Both the position numbers and the translations under genes were made by a program. This document shows, one piece after another, positions 25,004-34,221 of a DNA stretch of 64,000 bases. The DNA is taken from positions 372,001-436,000 of the forward strand of contig NZ_WELI01000006.1 of the NCBI RefSeq assembly GCF_009184635.1, written 5' to 3'. Source of the stretch: Rudanella paleaurantiibacter (GTDB lineage: Bacteria; Bacteroidota; Bacteroidia; Cytophagales; Spirosomataceae). Below the pieces are notes generated by a model. The model worked only from the letters and a program-made list of their open reading frames with translations, had not been told where the DNA came from and did not search any database. The stretch's first letter is position 1. Every line of letters starts with the position of its first letter.

Positions 25004-27001
25004 ATGCGCTTATATCTACTGCTGGTTTGTTTATGTATTGGGCTGATACCAGTTATGGCCCAGCAAAGCCTGTCCGATAGTCTCCAGAAACGCCTGAGCG
25101 AACCCCTGCCCGACACTACCCGCGTCTTGATGTTGGAACAGCTGGGCCGGACGCTCATGTACTCGCAACCGGTTGTGGCCATGCAGTATATTCAGGAGGG
25201 GCTGCGCCTGGCTCAAAACATCGGTTACGGCCGGGGCGAAGCGCGGATTTTGAACCGGATGGGGACTATTTTTCGGATCACGGGAAACTATGACCGGTCG
25301 CTACAGGCTCATTTGGCGGCCATCAGCGTGGCCGAAGCCGAAAACGACCTGGACGTGTTAGCCCGAACCAATAATAACCTGGGTAATCTCTACGTAGAAC
25401 AGGCGAATTGGGCCAGATCAATTGAATACTTCAACAAAGCCCGGGTTTTTGCCGACAGGTTGGACAACGACGAACTGCGGCAGATGGCAACGCTCAATAT
25501 GGGCTATAATTACGCCAACCAGACCAAACTCGACTCGGCCCTCAAATACGACCAGCTTGCGTATGCACTGGGTGTAAAACGGAACAGTAAAGACATCTAC
25601 ATTGAGCTATCGAACCTGGCCAATGTGTACAAACAAATGGGCCGCTACCCGCAGGCACTGAGCTACTACCGGCAGAGTATTCCGGCGTGTATCGCCTTTG
25701 GCGACAACCGGTTGCTCAGTCAGATGTATTACGAATTAGCCGAGGTATTTCAGAAAACCAACCGGCCCGACTCGGCGCTGCATTACGCCCGGAAATCGCT
25801 GGAGGTTGCTAAATCCAGCGCTATTCTGCGGAAAGTAACCAATGCGTACGCCTTTCTGTCCGAACTGTACGAGCCAACCGATCCCCGCCAGGCGTTGGCC
25901 TATTTAAAGCTGGCTTCTGCCACCAAAGACAGCCTCGTAAACGAAGAAAAGGTAAAGAACTTCCAGAACATAGAGTTCAACGAACGGATGCGTCAGGAAG
26001 ATGCACAACGGCTCGAAGAGGCTTACCGGACCCGTATCACCATGTATGCCCTGGTGGGCGGCATTGTGGTGCTGGTGCTGATTGCCCTGATTCTGTACCG
26101 GAACAATCGACACAAACAAAAAGCGAATGGGTTGCTCCAGAAACAACGTGACGAGATCAGCGCGCAACGGCAAAAAGCCGAAACAGCCCTTGTCGACCTG
26201 AAAGCCACCCAGGCCCAGCTTATCCAGAAAGAAAAACTGGCCAGTCTGGGCGAACTCACGGCCGGTATTGCCCACGAAATTCAGAACCCGCTCAACTTTG
26301 TCAATAATTTCTCGGAGGTAAGTACCGAACTGCTCGATGAACTGAAGGAAGAAGCGCAGGCCGGGCATACCGACGATGTGCTGGCCTTAGCCGACGACCT
26401 CCGGCAAAACCTGGGCAAAATTACCCATCATGGTAAGCGGGCGGGATCTATTGTGCGGGGTATGCTGGAGCACAGCCGGGCCAGTACGGGCGAGAAAACC
26501 CCCACCAATCTTAACGCCCTGGCCGACGAATATATCAAACTAGCCTACCACGGACAGCGCGCGAAAGACAAAGCCGGAGACCCCGACCGGCCCCGGTTTA
26601 CCTGTCAGATTGTGACCGATTTTGACCCCGACCTGCCACCCGTGCAAGTGGTTGCCCAGGACATCGGCCGGGTGTTGTTGAACCTCTACAACAATGCGTT
26701 CTATGCCGTTGAGCAACGGAGCGAACAAGCTGGGGAGCACTATCAGCCCACCGTCTGGGTAAGCACCCGTCGAGAGACGGATCGGGTAGTGGTCTGTGTA
26801 CGCGACAACGGCATGGGCATCCCCGAACCCATTCGGGCCAAAATCTTCCAGCCTTTTTTCACCACCAAGCCCACGGGCGAGGGCACGGGGTTGGGCCTGA
26901 GCCTGAGCTATGATATTGTGACCAAAGGGCACGGTGGCACCATGGAGGTGGAGAGTGTGGAGGGTGAGGGAACGCAGTTTGTGGTGCGACTGCCCGCATA
27001 G
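25004..27001 (+). CDS. TPR-containing membrane sensor histidine kinase
   Basis: A 665-residue protein with a signal peptide ([20 protein letters not shown]). About six periplasmic TPR units follow (e.g. [27 protein letters not shown]), then one transmembrane helix near 350 ([20 protein letters not shown]), a coiled coil ([31 protein letters not shown]-type), HisKA with phospho-acceptor H424 in [16 protein letters not shown], and HATPase_c with N box [13 protein letters not shown]1 DNGMGIP and G2 [13 protein letters not shown]. It ends with the kinase domain, with no receiver. No response regulator is adjacent, so it is an orphan. The TPR sensor may read protein or peptide ligands in the periplasm. 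Confidence 0.92.
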   Translation: MRLYLLLVCLCIGLIPVMAQQSLSDSLQKRLSEPLPDTTRVLMLEQLGRTLMYSQPVVAMQYIQEGLRLAQNIGYGRGEARILNRMGTIFRITGNYDRSLQAHLAAISVAEAENDLDVLARTNNNLGNLYVEQANWARSIEYFNKARVFADRLDNDELRQMATLNMGYNYANQTKLDSALKYDQLAYALGVKRNSKDIYIELSNLANVYKQMGRYPQALSYYRQSIPACIAFGDNRLLSQMYYELAEVFQKTNRPDSALHYARKSLEVAKSSAILRKVTNAYAFLSELYEPTDPRQALAYLKLASATKDSLVNEEKVKNFQNIEFNERMRQEDAQRLEEAYRTRITMYALVGGIVVLVLIALILYRNNRHKQKANGLLQKQRDEISAQRQKAETALVDLKATQAQLIQKEKLASLGELTAGIAHEIQNPLNFVNNFSEVSTELLDELKEEAQAGHTDDVLALADDLRQNLGKITHHGKRAGSIVRGMLEHSRASTGEKTPTNLNALADEYIKLAYHGQRAKDKAGDPDRPRFTCQIVTDFDPDLPPVQVVAQDIGRVLLNLYNNAFYAVEQRSEQAGEHYQPTVWVSTRRETDRVVVCVRDNGMGIPEPIRAKIFQPFFTTKPTGEGTGLGLSLSYDIVTKGHGGTMEVESVEGEGTQFVVRLPA

Positions 27002-27118
27002 AAAACAGCCTTTGTGAGCGATAAGCTGTTTGAGATACCCTCTGACAACCATAGAATAAGCGGCCGCAGATCATCTTCCCGAATGATTGAAGTCAACACT
27101 TGAAGCCTGCCTTGCGGG

Positions 27119-27152
27119 TAGCTTTGTCTGTCTGGTAACGATCACCGTTACC
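27119..27152 (+). promoter_or_regulatory. Promoter -7 box followed by an operator-like palindrome
   Basis: TAGCTTTG (27119-27126) matches TAnnTTTG. Eight bases later GGTAACG (27134-27140) and CGTTACC (27146-27152) form a perfect 7-bp inverted repeat with a 5-nt spacer. The palindrome covers the expected transcription start and lies 20 nt before the membrane protein ATG. It is a plausible repressor site. Confidence 0.45.
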
Positions 27153-27172
27153 GAGACACTGCTTCACCAATT

Positions 27173-28105
27173 ATGCTGCCCAATCATAACCTGCCCTACC
27201 AAAAAACGTTAACCGCACTGGTTATTCTGGTCGCTCTGATGGCAATAATTGCCACATCCGCTGGTATATTTTCGGATGAAGGGGGCGGCCCTTATCCCTA
27301 CACATCAATCAGAGGGAATGTAGTTACTATCTACGGGAAAGGGCTATACAAGGACATGTCGGCCGAAGTAGCACCGCAGGGCATTGCGCAGGACTATATC
27401 ACCCTATTTCTGGCGGTTCCACTTTTGCTCTTCTCGCTCCTGCTGGCCCGAAAAGGCTCGCTTCGGGGACGCTATCTGCTGGCAGGAACGTTAGGCTACT
27501 TTCTGGTTACCTACCTCTTTTACACCGCCATGGGCATGTACAACAGCCTATTTATCGGGTATGTGATTTTGCTGGGACTTTCCTTCTATGCTTTCCTGAT
27601 CACTCTCCTTTCCTTTGAGGTTCACCAGTTGCCAACGGCCTTTAGCCCATCGACACCCCTGAAAGCAACAGGCGGCTTTCTGATCCTTAATTCAGTGGCT
27701 ATTGGTTTGCTATGGTTAAGCGTTGTACTTCCGCCTTTGCTCAACGGCACCATTGTTCCGGTGCAGGTTGAACACTATACAACCCTGATTGTACAGGGTT
27801 TCGACTTGGGACTCCTGCTGCCGGCTGGATTCATTACGGCTGTTTTGTTTATCCGAAAAAAACAGTTGGGCTATCTGCTTTGTCCGGTATATTTTGTCTT
27901 TCTATCCATCTTAATGACTGCCTTAACGGCTAAGGTAGTCGCTATGGCGCTGCTCGGCTATTCCGTTATTCCGGTCATTTTTATCATTCCCACGTTCAAT
28001 GTCATCACGATAATCTGCACGATTACGATTTTGAAGCACTTGAATACCAGCGTATCTATTTATTCAGGTTCTGCTTCATGGGCCGACCAGACAGTGAAGC
28101 TGTAG
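27173..28105 (+). CDS. Polytopic membrane protein, function unknown
   Basis: A 310-residue protein with about eight hydrophobic helices: one N-terminal (LTALVILVALMAIIATSAGIF), a periplasmic loop of about 45 residues (SDEGGGPYPYTSIRGNVVTIYGKGLYKDM), then helices near 75, 105, 125, 165, 215, 240 and 270. No family motif is recognised. It has its own promoter and a strong terminator, so it is a monocistronic unit. Its codon use is somewhat less GC-rich than that of its neighbours, which might indicate acquisition. Confidence 0.75.
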   Translation: MLPNHNLPYQKTLTALVILVALMAIIATSAGIFSDEGGGPYPYTSIRGNVVTIYGKGLYKDMSAEVAPQGIAQDYITLFLAVPLLLFSLLLARKGSLRGRYLLAGTLGYFLVTYLFYTAMGMYNSLFIGYVILLGLSFYAFLITLLSFEVHQLPTAFSPSTPLKATGGFLILNSVAIGLLWLSVVLPPLLNGTIVPVQVEHYTTLIVQGFDLGLLLPAGFITAVLFIRKKQLGYLLCPVYFVFLSILMTALTAKVVAMALLGYSVIPVIFIIPTFNVITIICTITILKHLNTSVSIYSGSASWADQTVKL

Positions 28106-28275
28106 AACAGATAGTGCCGATGCGGGCCAGCATACTGCTTGCCTGTTGGTTCTAATCTGAGTAATACCATAGCCCAGAAGGCGTTGGCAGCAACTAGCTT
28201 TCTCTGGGCGTTTGAATGGGCAAACCGGTCAAGGCGGCTGAGGTTGGAACCACTCGGTACGGTGCGCCTATTTCG

Positions 28276-28306
28276 AAAACCCCTTTGGCAAAAAAGGGGT
28301 TTTTTC
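28276..28306 (+). terminator. Rho-independent terminator upstream of uvrB
   Basis: AAAACCCCTTT (28276-28286) and AAAGGGGTTTT (28293-28303) form a perfect 11-bp stem with a short loop, followed by TTTCG. It ends the membrane-protein transcript. A smaller stem (CCCCGC/GCGGGG, 28325-28345) lies in the uvrB 5' leader. Confidence 0.8.
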
Positions 28307-28365
28307 GTAAATTAGCCAGATTCTCCCCGCCAACGGAAAGCGGGGTTGAATGACAACCAACGCTG

Positions 28366-30387
28366 ATGAACTTTGAACTAACTTCTGAATTTCAACCTAC
28401 CGGCGATCAGCCCAAAGCCATTGGCGAACTGCTCAAAGGGATTCGGGAAGGCGAACCCGCTCAGGTATTGCTGGGGGTGACGGGATCGGGCAAAACGTTT
28501 TCCATAGCCAACGTCATTGCCCAGCTAAATCGACCTACGCTGGTCTTGAGCCACAACAAAACTCTGGCGGCCCAGCTCTATGGCGAGTTCAAGCAGTTTT
28601 TTCCCAACAATGCCGTTGAGTACTTTATCTCGTACTACGACTACTACCAGCCCGAAGCGTACATCGCGACAACCAACACGTACATCGAGAAAGACCTGGC
28701 CATCAACGAGGAGATTGATAAGCTGCGGCTGGCGGCTACGTCGGCCCTGATGAGCGGTCGGCGCGATGTGGTGGTAGTGGCGTCCGTGTCGTGCATTTAC
28801 GGTATGGGCAACCCCGAAGAGTTCAAGAACAACGTGGTGCGGATTGGGGTAGGTGAGACCATGAGCCGAAACCAGTTTCTGCATAAGCTTGTTGAGATTC
28901 TGTACAGCCGTACCGAGGGCGAATTTAGCCGGGGTAACTTCCGGGTTAAAGGCGATACCGTCGATGTATTTGTGGCTTATGCCGATTTTGCCTACCGCAT
29001 TATCTTCTTCGGCGACGAAATCGAGACCATTCAGCGCATCGACCCAGCATCGGGTAAAAGGATCTCCGAAGAGCGGCTGGTGACCATCTTCCCGGCTAAC
29101 CTGTTTGTGACCGGCCGCGACACGCTCAATGGGGCTATTCATGAAATTCAGGACGATCTGGTGGCACAGATTCGGTATTTTGAAAGCGAGTTTCGCGAGC
29201 AGGAGGCCGAGCGCATCAAAGAGCGCACCGAGTTCGACCTCGAAATGATGCGCGAGTTGGGGTACTGCTCCGGTATCGAAAACTATTCGCGTTATTTCGA
29301 CCGGCGTAAACCTGGCCAACGCCCGTTCTGCCTGCTCGATTATTTCCCCGACGATTTTCTGCTCGTGGTGGATGAGAGCCACGTGACCATCCCGCAGATT
29401 CGGGCTATGTGGGGGGGCGACCGCTCCCGCAAAACCGCCCTGGTCGACTATGGTTTCCGGTTGCCGAGTGCCATGGACAACCGGCCGCTTACGTTTCAGG
29501 AATTTGAAGATTTGGCCGGGCAAACCATTTACGTGTCGGCAACGCCGTCGGACTACGAACTCCGCAAAAGCGAAGGTGTGGTAGTTGAGCAGCTCATTCG
29601 ACCCACGGGCCTGCTCGATCCCGAAATTCAGGTACGCCCGAGCCTCAACCAGATTGATGATCTGCTCGAAGAAATTGACGCGCGCATCAAAAAGCAGGAA
29701 CGGGTGCTCGTAACCACGCTCACCAAGCGCATGGCCGAGGAGTTGAGCAAGTACCTGGAGCGCGTGGGTATCAAAACCCGATACATTCACTCCGAAGTCA
29801 AAACCCTCGACCGGGTCGAAATTCTGCGCGACCTCCGGCTCGGCGCGTTCGATGTACTCGTAGGGGTAAACCTCTTGCGCGAGGGCCTCGACTTGCCGGA
29901 GGTGTCGCTGGTGGCCATTATGGATGCTGACAAAGAAGGGTTCCTGCGCGACATCCGGTCGTTGATTCAGACTATTGGCCGGGCCGCTCGTAATGCCAAC
30001 GGCAAGGTGCTTATGTACGCGGATACGATTACGGGTTCCATGCAGAAGGCTATCGACGAGACCAACCGACGCCGGGCCATTCAGATGGAGTATAACCAGA
30101 AACACGGCATTACGCCAACCACGGTATTGAAGTCTCGTGAGTCGATTCTGGGTCAAACCAAAGTGGCCGACTCCAAGCCGAAGCAGTTTTATGTGGAACC
30201 CGACGAAATTCGGATTGCCGCCGACCCCGTGGTGCAGTACATGGGCAAAAGCGACCTGGAGCAGCTTATCCGGGAGACGCAAACCCGCATGGAGAAAGCC
30301 GCCAAAGAGCTCGACTTTATGGAAGCGGCCCGCCTGCGCGACGAGCTGTTTCAGCTACGCGACAAGTTGAAAAAGGAAAAAGCCTGA
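28366..30387 (+). CDS. uvrB: UvrABC excinuclease subunit B
   Basis: A 673-residue protein of normal length. It has Walker A GVTGSGKT (residues about 39-46), the DNA-inserting beta-hairpin YYDYYQPEAYI (about 92-102), the DEAD-like box VVDESHVTIPQ, helicase motifs V/VI (GVNLLREGLDLPEVSLVAIMDADKEGFLR and QTIGRAARNANGK) and a C-terminal UVR domain (LEQLIRETQTRMEKAAKELDFMEAARLRDEL) that contacts UvrC. UvrB verifies DNA lesions loaded by UvrA and recruits UvrC for incision. uvrA and uvrC are not in the window. It starts after a terminator and ends before a GC-rich hairpin. Confidence 0.98.
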   Translation: MNFELTSEFQPTGDQPKAIGELLKGIREGEPAQVLLGVTGSGKTFSIANVIAQLNRPTLVLSHNKTLAAQLYGEFKQFFPNNAVEYFISYYDYYQPEAYIATTNTYIEKDLAINEEIDKLRLAATSALMSGRRDVVVVASVSCIYGMGNPEEFKNNVVRIGVGETMSRNQFLHKLVEILYSRTEGEFSRGNFRVKGDTVDVFVAYADFAYRIIFFGDEIETIQRIDPASGKRISEERLVTIFPANLFVTGRDTLNGAIHEIQDDLVAQIRYFESEFREQEAERIKERTEFDLEMMRELGYCSGIENYSRYFDRRKPGQRPFCLLDYFPDDFLLVVDESHVTIPQIRAMWGGDRSRKTALVDYGFRLPSAMDNRPLTFQEFEDLAGQTIYVSATPSDYELRKSEGVVVEQLIRPTGLLDPEIQVRPSLNQIDDLLEEIDARIKKQERVLVTTLTKRMAEELSKYLERVGIKTRYIHSEVKTLDRVEILRDLRLGAFDVLVGVNLLREGLDLPEVSLVAIMDADKEGFLRDIRSLIQTIGRAARNANGKVLMYADTITGSMQKAIDETNRRRAIQMEYNQKHGITPTTVLKSRESILGQTKVADSKPKQFYVEPDEIRIAADPVVQYMGKSDLEQLIRETQTRMEKAAKELDFMEAARLRDELFQLRDKLKKEKA

Positions 30388-30408
30388 GTTGCTTCAAGGG
30401 TTCAAAAC

Positions 30409-30450
30409 GACAGCCGCCCGGCTCCTCAGTGAAGGAGCCGGGCGGCTGTC
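30409..30450 (+). terminator. GC-rich hairpin after uvrB
   Basis: A perfect 18-bp stem, GACAGCCGCCCGGCTCCT (30409-30426) and its reverse complement (30433-30450), with a 6-nt loop, 22 nt after the uvrB stop. It is followed only by TTGTA, so termination would rely on the stem. Confidence 0.6.
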
Positions 30451-30552
30451 TTGTATAGCAGCCTGTTTAACGGCAATATGTTTTGGCTCGACTTGCAGAT
30501 ATAAGTGCCCATGCTTTCATTTTTGGTGCTTAATCTCTCGTATTTCCATAGA

Positions 30553-30595
30553 AAATGCCAGTTATCCACAAGTTGATTGTGGATAACTGGCATTT
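30553..30595. repeat. Inverted repeat containing two consensus DnaA boxes
   Basis: Perfect 18-bp arms (30553-30570 and 30578-30595) surround the 7-nt loop AGTTGAT. Each arm contains TTATCCACA, the canonical DnaA box, at 30562-30570 on the plus strand and 30578-30586 on the minus strand. It lies between the convergent uvrB and MDR genes. It may be a DnaA-binding (titration or regulatory) site, or simply a terminator hairpin whose arm happens to match. Confidence 0.6.
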
Positions 30596-30631
30596 ATGTG
30601 TACAACTCATACGAAAAAAGTGAGCAAAACC

Positions 30632-31645
30632 TTACTCGGCGGCCAGAATAATTTTGCCAAACTGCTTACCTGACTCCATTTTTCGGAGGGCTTGCTCGGC
30701 ATCGGCCAGGGCAAACACCTCATCTACGGTAGGTTGCAACCCGTGTTGATTGACAAACGCAAGCATGGCGGCAAACTCGGCATCGCTGCCCATGGTGCTC
30801 CCGAAAATGTTCAGTTGCTTAAAGAAAAGCTTCGAAGGCGGCACGTTGGTGATGTTGCCGGTTGTGCCGCCAAACACAGCAATTCGGCCGCCCGGCGTAG
30901 CCGTGTCGAGCAGCTTGGCAAAATCGGGGCCTGAGGCACTGTCGATGGTTACATCGAAATAGCCTGTTTTTCCTCCGCCGGTAGCTTCCATCAGGTTTTT
31001 GTGCCAGTTGGCGTCGTGGTAGTTAACACCACCCTTAGCTCCCAGCACTCCTGCCCGGGCCAGTTTCTCATCGGAGCCCGACGTGACCCACACTTCAGCA
31101 CCGGCGGCTACCGCCAGCTGAAGAGCATACAGGGCGGCCCCACCCCCAATTCCCGTTACCAGAACGCGTTCGCCCGGTTGTAGGGCGGCCCGCGTCATGA
31201 GCGCCCGCCAGGCCGTAAGGGCAGCAAGGGGGAGCGCAGCCGCTTCGGTAAACGACAGGTGCGTGGGTTTGGGATACACATATTGCGCAGGTACAGCAAT
31301 GTATTCGGCAAACGTACCGTCGTCGGGCATACCCAGAATCCGAAAATCCCGGCTGTAAAAACGGGGGTCGTTGCCCCAGTTGAGGCCGGGGTTTATCACC
31401 ACCGCCTGACCAACCAGTTGTGCATCAACCCCGTCGCCCACGGCTTCAACCACACCCGCCCCGTCGGAGCCGGGCGTTACGGGGAGTTTCATGCCGGGGT
31501 AAAGGCCCTGTTGCACAAACACGTCGCGGTGATTAAGAGCAGCCGCTTTAAGCTTAATCAGCACCTGACCCGGCCCGGCTTCGGGTGTGGGTAGGTCGGT
31601 TAGTACAGCGGGCTGATGAACTTCGGTCAGTCGAATGGCTTTCAT
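30632..31645 (-). CDS. MDR-superfamily oxidoreductase, quinone reductase-like
   Basis: A 337-residue medium-chain dehydrogenase/reductase. It has a GroES-like N-terminal domain (AAALNHRDVFVQQGLYPG, PVTPGSDGAGVVEAVGDGV) and a Rossmann domain with GIGGGAALYALQLAVAAGA. The four-Cys structural zinc loop of alcohol dehydrogenases is absent, and the catalytic-zinc Cys is replaced by Asn (NHRD), so it is probably zinc-independent. It likely reduces a quinone or enone with NADPH. It is on the same strand as murQ, with a heptamer array between the two. Confidence 0.85.
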   Translation of the reverse strand: MKAIRLTEVHQPAVLTDLPTPEAGPGQVLIKLKAAALNHRDVFVQQGLYPGMKLPVTPGSDGAGVVEAVGDGVDAQLVGQAVVINPGLNWGNDPRFYSRDFRILGMPDDGTFAEYIAVPAQYVYPKPTHLSFTEAAALPLAALTAWRALMTRAALQPGERVLVTGIGGGAALYALQLAVAAGAEVWVTSGSDEKLARAGVLGAKGGVNYHDANWHKNLMEATGGGKTGYFDVTIDSASGPDFAKLLDTATPGGRIAVFGGTTGNITNVPPSKLFFKQLNIFGSTMGSDAEFAAMLAFVNQHGLQPTVDEVFALADAEQALRKMESGKQFGKIILAAE

Positions 31646-31681
31646 GCTGAATAGTTTGTTGTTGGGGGAATACAGAATGCT

Positions 31682-31731
31682 AACTCTCTAACCAAAAACT
31701 ATAAACTAAAAACTCTAAACCGTAAACTGCA
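31682..31731. repeat. Heptamer array (AACNNNA units)
   Basis: From 31690 there are six consecutive 7-nt units, AACCAAA AACTATA AACTAAA AACTCTA AACCGTA AACTGCA, preceded by AACTCTCT. All begin AAC and end in A. It fills the gap between murQ and the MDR gene. Unlike the other arrays in the window, no second arm is seen. Confidence 0.7.
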
Positions 31732-31734
31732 AGC

Positions 31735-32538
31735 TTACCGCCGGTGATACCCTTCAATAGCCCCCCGGACGTTGCCAAACTGGGCCAGCAGGGCTTCGGC
31801 CTCCTCGCGCGATACACCCAGCTCGTTTTCGACCATGCGGGCGGCCCGGTCCTGCAACTTATGGTTGCTCAGTTGCATATCAATCATTTTGTTGCCTTTC
31901 ACACGGCCGAGCTGAATCATGACACTCGTCGACAGCATGTTGAGCACCAGTTTCTGAGCCGTGCCCGATTTCATGCGGGTGCTGCCCGTGACAAACTCAG
32001 GGCCTACTACCACTTCCACCGGAAACTCGCAGGCGGCCGCTACTGCCGAGCCCGGATTACACACCACGCAACCCGTAACGCAACCGGCCGCGCGGGCCTG
32101 CTGCAACCCGCCAATGACGTAGGGCGTACGACCCGAAGCCGCAATACCCACCACTACATCCTGCGGGGTCAGGTTATAAGCCTGCATGTCGTGCCAGGCT
32201 TGCTGGGGGTCATCTTCGGCAAATTCAACGGCTTTGCGGATGGCACCGTCGCCCCCGGCAATCAGGCCAATAACCATGTCGAACGGTACGCCATACGTAG
32301 GTGGGCACTCCGACGCGTCGACCACACCCAGGCGGCCACTTGTACCCGCACCGATGTAGAACAACCGCCCACCGGCCCGCATCCGGTCGACGGTGGCGGC
32401 CACGAGTGCTTCGATCTGCGGAATGGCTTTCTCAACGGCTAAGGGTACCGTTTTGTCTTCGTTATTGATCCCAACCAGCAGGTCGTGTACCGACATCTGT
32501 TCCAGGTGGTCGTAGTGGGAAGGGGTTTCTGTGATCAT
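31735..32538 (-). CDS. murQ: N-acetylmuramic acid 6-phosphate etherase
   Basis: ATG 32538 (MITETPSHYDHLEQMSV) was preferred over an upstream GTG. The 267-residue protein carries the MurQ pattern: LLVGINNEDKTVPLAVEKAIPQIE, the SIS-domain phosphosugar loop GAGTSGRLGVVDASECPPTYG, IAGGDGAIRKAVEFAEDD, and the GPEFVTGSTRMKSGTAQKLVLNMLST block. It cleaves the lactyl ether of MurNAc-6-P to give GlcNAc-6-P and lactate during peptidoglycan recycling. It is slightly shorter than the roughly 300-residue family mean. The adjacent exported oxidoreductase has no known role in recycling. Confidence 0.95.
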   Translation of the reverse strand: MITETPSHYDHLEQMSVHDLLVGINNEDKTVPLAVEKAIPQIEALVAATVDRMRAGGRLFYIGAGTSGRLGVVDASECPPTYGVPFDMVIGLIAGGDGAIRKAVEFAEDDPQQAWHDMQAYNLTPQDVVVGIAASGRTPYVIGGLQQARAAGCVTGCVVCNPGSAVAAACEFPVEVVVGPEFVTGSTRMKSGTAQKLVLNMLSTSVMIQLGRVKGNKMIDMQLSNHKLQDRAARMVENELGVSREEAEALLAQFGNVRGAIEGYHRR

Positions 32539-32636
32539 AAATTGAGCGGGTAACGTTGCGGCTCTATCGGCTTTACCAGCCGCCACAAAGTTACCCGCTC
32601 CTCTTTACAAACCCACGTTCGGGCGCGAAAACCCGC

Positions 32637-34028
32637 TTATACCCGGTTAGGGTCGGGGTGTTGCCAGGGCTTGCGGTAGGGTCGTTGCAACATGGCAGTG
32701 GCTTCTTTGTCGCCCACAACAACCCGCTTTTTGGGGTCGTACACAAGCGGCCGGCCGGCCAGATTCATCGAAATATTGGCCAGCAGGCAGCTTGCCGTTG
32801 AGATGTGGCCCTCTTCGATGTCGGCTACCGGGCGGCTGTTGTTTTCGATGGCTTTGATAAAGTCGAGCATATGCAGGCGGGTGGCCGGAGCTGCGTTGAG
32901 CTCAATCCGTTCTTCTTTCAGGTCTTCGGGGTACTTTTCTTTTTCGTACACCACGTCTTTGTGAATCTTCTCGCCTTTGGTGGGGCCGTTTTTATCGACG
33001 GGTACAAAGTCGTACTGCATGGTGCTGGCCCATAGCGTGCCTTTGTCGCCGTAAAGCGTAAACGACCACGGGTATTCGGGGTTGTTGGGAGTGCCCCAGG
33101 AGCGGTGTTGCCAAACGCAGTTGAGGTTGTCGTATTCAAACACGGCCGATTGCGTGTCGGCAATATTCGATTTGCCTTCTTTCTGGACCAGAATGCCACC
33201 CGTTGAGGAAATGCGCTTGGGCCAGCCGAGTTTGAGCATCCACCGAACGGTATCGAACATGTGAATGCACATATCGCCCATAATGCCGTTGCCGTATTCG
33301 TTGAAGGTACGCCACCAGCGGATATGCGGTAGCCCATCGTAAGGGCGCATGGGGGCGGGGCCGGTCCACATTTCGTAGTCGAAAAAGGCGGGTACGGGCT
33401 CGGTAGGCGGGTTGCCGTTGGCGCGCATGTGAAAGTAGCAGCACATTTCTACGTGCGAAATCTTGCCCAGCAAACCGGCATCCACAATGTTTTTCTTCGC
33501 GTCGATCAGGTGCGGAGTGCTTTTCCGCTGCGTACCCACCTGGACTACCTTGTTGTATTTGCGGGCTGCGGCTACCATAGCCTCCCCCTCGATCACGTCG
33601 ACGCTGATGGGCTTCTGCACATATACGTGCGACCCGGCTTTCACGGCATCAATAGCCTGAAGGGCGTGCCAGTGGTCGGGTGAGCCAATCAGGACAATGT
33701 CGGCGGGTTGTTCGGCCAGCATCTTGCGGTAGTCGCCGTAGAGTTTGGGTACTTTCTTCGATGCCTGCCGCTGACTCACCAGCTCGCCCGCTTTTTCGAG
33801 CTGATTCCGGTCGGGGTCGCAGAGGGCAACTACCTCAACCGGTGCTACCTGAATCAGGCGAAACAGATCACTTTTTCCGTACCAACCGGTGCCGATGAGC
33901 GATACCCGGTAGGTTTTGGCATTGGGCGACAGCGGCATGGCTGGGCCATCGAAACCCAGGGCCGTCAGGGCCAGGGAGGCCGATGTTCCCTGTAAAAACT
34001 GACGCCGGTTAAACGAGAATTGGGGCAT
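32637..34028 (-). CDS. Exported Gfo/Idh/MocA family oxidoreductase
   Basis: ATG 34028 (MPQFSFNRRQFLQGTSASLALTALGF) gives a twin-arginine signal; the 27 residues in front were discarded. The 463-residue protein has a Rossmann start VSLIGTGWYGKSDLFRLI, the sugar-dehydrogenase motif VYVQKPIS (QKP in place of EKP), and a C-terminal alpha/beta domain with GDMCIHMFDTVRWML. Tat export indicates that the NAD(P) cofactor is folded in before export, as in glucose-fructose oxidoreductase and the secreted Bacteroidota members. The substrate is an unknown sugar or cyclitol. Confidence 0.88.
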   Translation of the reverse strand: MPQFSFNRRQFLQGTSASLALTALGFDGPAMPLSPNAKTYRVSLIGTGWYGKSDLFRLIQVAPVEVVALCDPDRNQLEKAGELVSQRQASKKVPKLYGDYRKMLAEQPADIVLIGSPDHWHALQAIDAVKAGSHVYVQKPISVDVIEGEAMVAAARKYNKVVQVGTQRKSTPHLIDAKKNIVDAGLLGKISHVEMCCYFHMRANGNPPTEPVPAFFDYEMWTGPAPMRPYDGLPHIRWWRTFNEYGNGIMGDMCIHMFDTVRWMLKLGWPKRISSTGGILVQKEGKSNIADTQSAVFEYDNLNCVWQHRSWGTPNNPEYPWSFTLYGDKGTLWASTMQYDFVPVDKNGPTKGEKIHKDVVYEKEKYPEDLKEERIELNAAPATRLHMLDFIKAIENNSRPVADIEEGHISTASCLLANISMNLAGRPLVYDPKKRVVVGDKEATAMLQRPYRKPWQHPDPNRV

Positions 34029-34191
34029 AGGAGAGAAATAGTTGAGGGGCCGTGGGGCACCCGTAGGTTGTGAAGGAAAAAGAGGATTGGACATCGGAAA
34101 TACTGACAACGGGCGGGCCTTTGTACGGATTGGGGGTGCGGCTGCCCAACGGCTCCTAAACGGGTGTCGGTGAACGGGTTGATTCTATCCC

Positions 34192-34199
34192 TATCTTTG
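34192..34199 (+). promoter_or_regulatory. Candidate -7 box of the PfkB kinase gene
   Basis: TATCTTTG is a perfect TAnnTTTG match, 22 nt upstream of ATG 34222. The -33 region is not obvious. Confidence 0.5.
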
Positions 34200-34221
34200 T
34201 CCCTTTAACAGCAAGAAACGG

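Noticed and set aside
28525-30282. 585-codon open frame opposite uvrB
   Set aside because: It lies wholly antisense to a confidently identified uvrB and has no recognisable domain or start signal. Long antisense frames are expected from this genome's strong third-position GC bias.
31682-31731. Heptamer array considered as a CRISPR-like or telomere-like repeat
   Set aside because: Units are 7 nt, without spacers, and vary in sequence. No Cas genes are present.
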